NCBI GenBank assembly: GCA_024103275.1
Contig: JAGFIV010000116.1
Location: 1 to 53,018 of the forward strand
Length of the DNA stretch: 53,018 bases
Direction: 5' to 3'
DNA from: Flavobacteriales bacterium
GTDB lineage: Bacteria; Bacteroidota; Bacteroidia; Flavobacteriales_F; PHOS-HE28
How positions within the stretch are numbered: position 1 is the first letter of the stretch; each line of letters starts with the position of its first letter. A program made the position numbers and the translations under genes. Below, piece after piece: positions 52,753-53,018 of the stretch. The notes under the pieces are model-generated. The model was not told where the DNA came from, searched no databases, and was given only the letters and a program-made list of their open reading frames with translations.

Positions 52753-53018
52753 TCACCGCGAAACCTTCACCGCCCGCTTCACCACCACCTGCCCGTCCAG
52801 CGTATAGGTGCAGAAGTAGGTGCCAGCGGCCAATGCCGTGGTGTTCCACGGGTAGCTGTACGCACCCGCCTCAGCCTGTTCTTCCCGCAAGGTGCCCAAA
52901 GGCTTGCCGTCGCCGGTGCTCACGGACAAGCTCACCTTGCCCGCCTTGGGCACGAAGTACTCCAGCGTGGTGATGTCCGCCACGGGGTTGGGGATGATGA
53001 GCAGGCGCTGTTCCCGGA
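52753..53018 (-). CDS. C-terminus of a T9SS cargo protein, truncated by window edge
   Basis: Only the last 88 residues are visible: LLIIPNPVADITTLEYFVPK, then KAGKVSLSVSTGDGKPLGTL, AAGTYFCTYTLDGQVVVKRA and VKVSR. This is a type A T9SS sorting domain. The rest of the protein is beyond the right edge, so its function cannot be stated. Confidence 0.85.
   Translation of the reverse strand, partial: REQRLLIIPNPVADITTLEYFVPKAGKVSLSVSTGDGKPLGTLREEQAEAGAYSYPWNTTALAAGTYFCTYTLDGQVVVKRAVKVSR

Overview
The window reads as chromosomal DNA of a high-GC member of the Bacteroidota, most likely a Flavobacteriales relative. The evidence is several secreted proteins ending in type IX secretion (T9SS) sorting domains, one gliding-motility-associated C-terminal domain, Bacteroidota-specific families (DUF4295, DUF6089-like, DUF6787, TIGR02757), and many promoters with the Bacteroidota -7 element TAnnTTTG. 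Shine-Dalgarno sequences are largely absent. GC bias opens many long antisense frames, which were ignored. I saw no rRNA, tRNA, transposase, integron or prophage gene.

Layout. 1-389 is a CRISPR-like array of six 35-bp repeats with exactly 30-bp spacers, running off the left edge; its spacers are related to each other three units apart. 390-730 is non-coding and rich in hairpins. 731-10488 holds secreted or lipid-anchored hydrolases, guaB, an FMN nitronate monooxygenase-like enzyme, a fibronectin-like T9SS protein and an outer-membrane barrel. 10550-14781 is a minus-strand surface-polysaccharide operon (O-antigen ligase/polymerase-like, NAD-dependent epimerase, asparagine synthase). 14782-15506 is non-coding and contains a 229-nt compound inverted repeat just before prfC. 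17201-24715 mixes core genes (aroC, rlmD) with exported proteins. 24865-32251 holds a Tyr/Trp-rich exported protein, a glycosyltransferase, aroQ, a XerC/D recombinase and a secreted M1 peptidase. 32719-38593 has a zinc-ribbon protein, a 1269-residue Calx-beta protein and bshC. 38813-43175 has a membrane-anchored papain-like peptidase, rimO, ftsY, a DUF4295 gene and rpmG. 43238-45498 is an oxyR / ahpC-ahpD peroxide-response module with a readable OxyR operator. 45563-53018 has a giant sugar-dehydrogenase/PKD/PA14 protein, a TolB-like lipoprotein, a DUF6787 gene, vsr, an SMR exporter, a FrnE-like protein and the C-terminus of another T9SS cargo.

How it works together. Two aromatic-amino-acid genes (aroC, aroQ), translation factors (prfC, rimO, rlmD, rpmG, ftsY) and redox defence (oxyR-ahpCD, bshC, FrnE-like) are interleaved with at least six T9SS-type cargo proteins. 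Genes are tightly packed. Several convergent pairs overlap at their stop codons, and several divergent pairs share 42-65 bp with -7 boxes only 3-10 nt from the ATG, suggesting very short or absent 5' leaders.

Most worth a second look: the CRISPR-like array with diverged, periodically related spacers (1-389); the compound inverted repeat before prfC (15222-15450); a palindromic in-frame insertion in rimO (40476-40527); and the OxyR operator arrangement (44197-44263).
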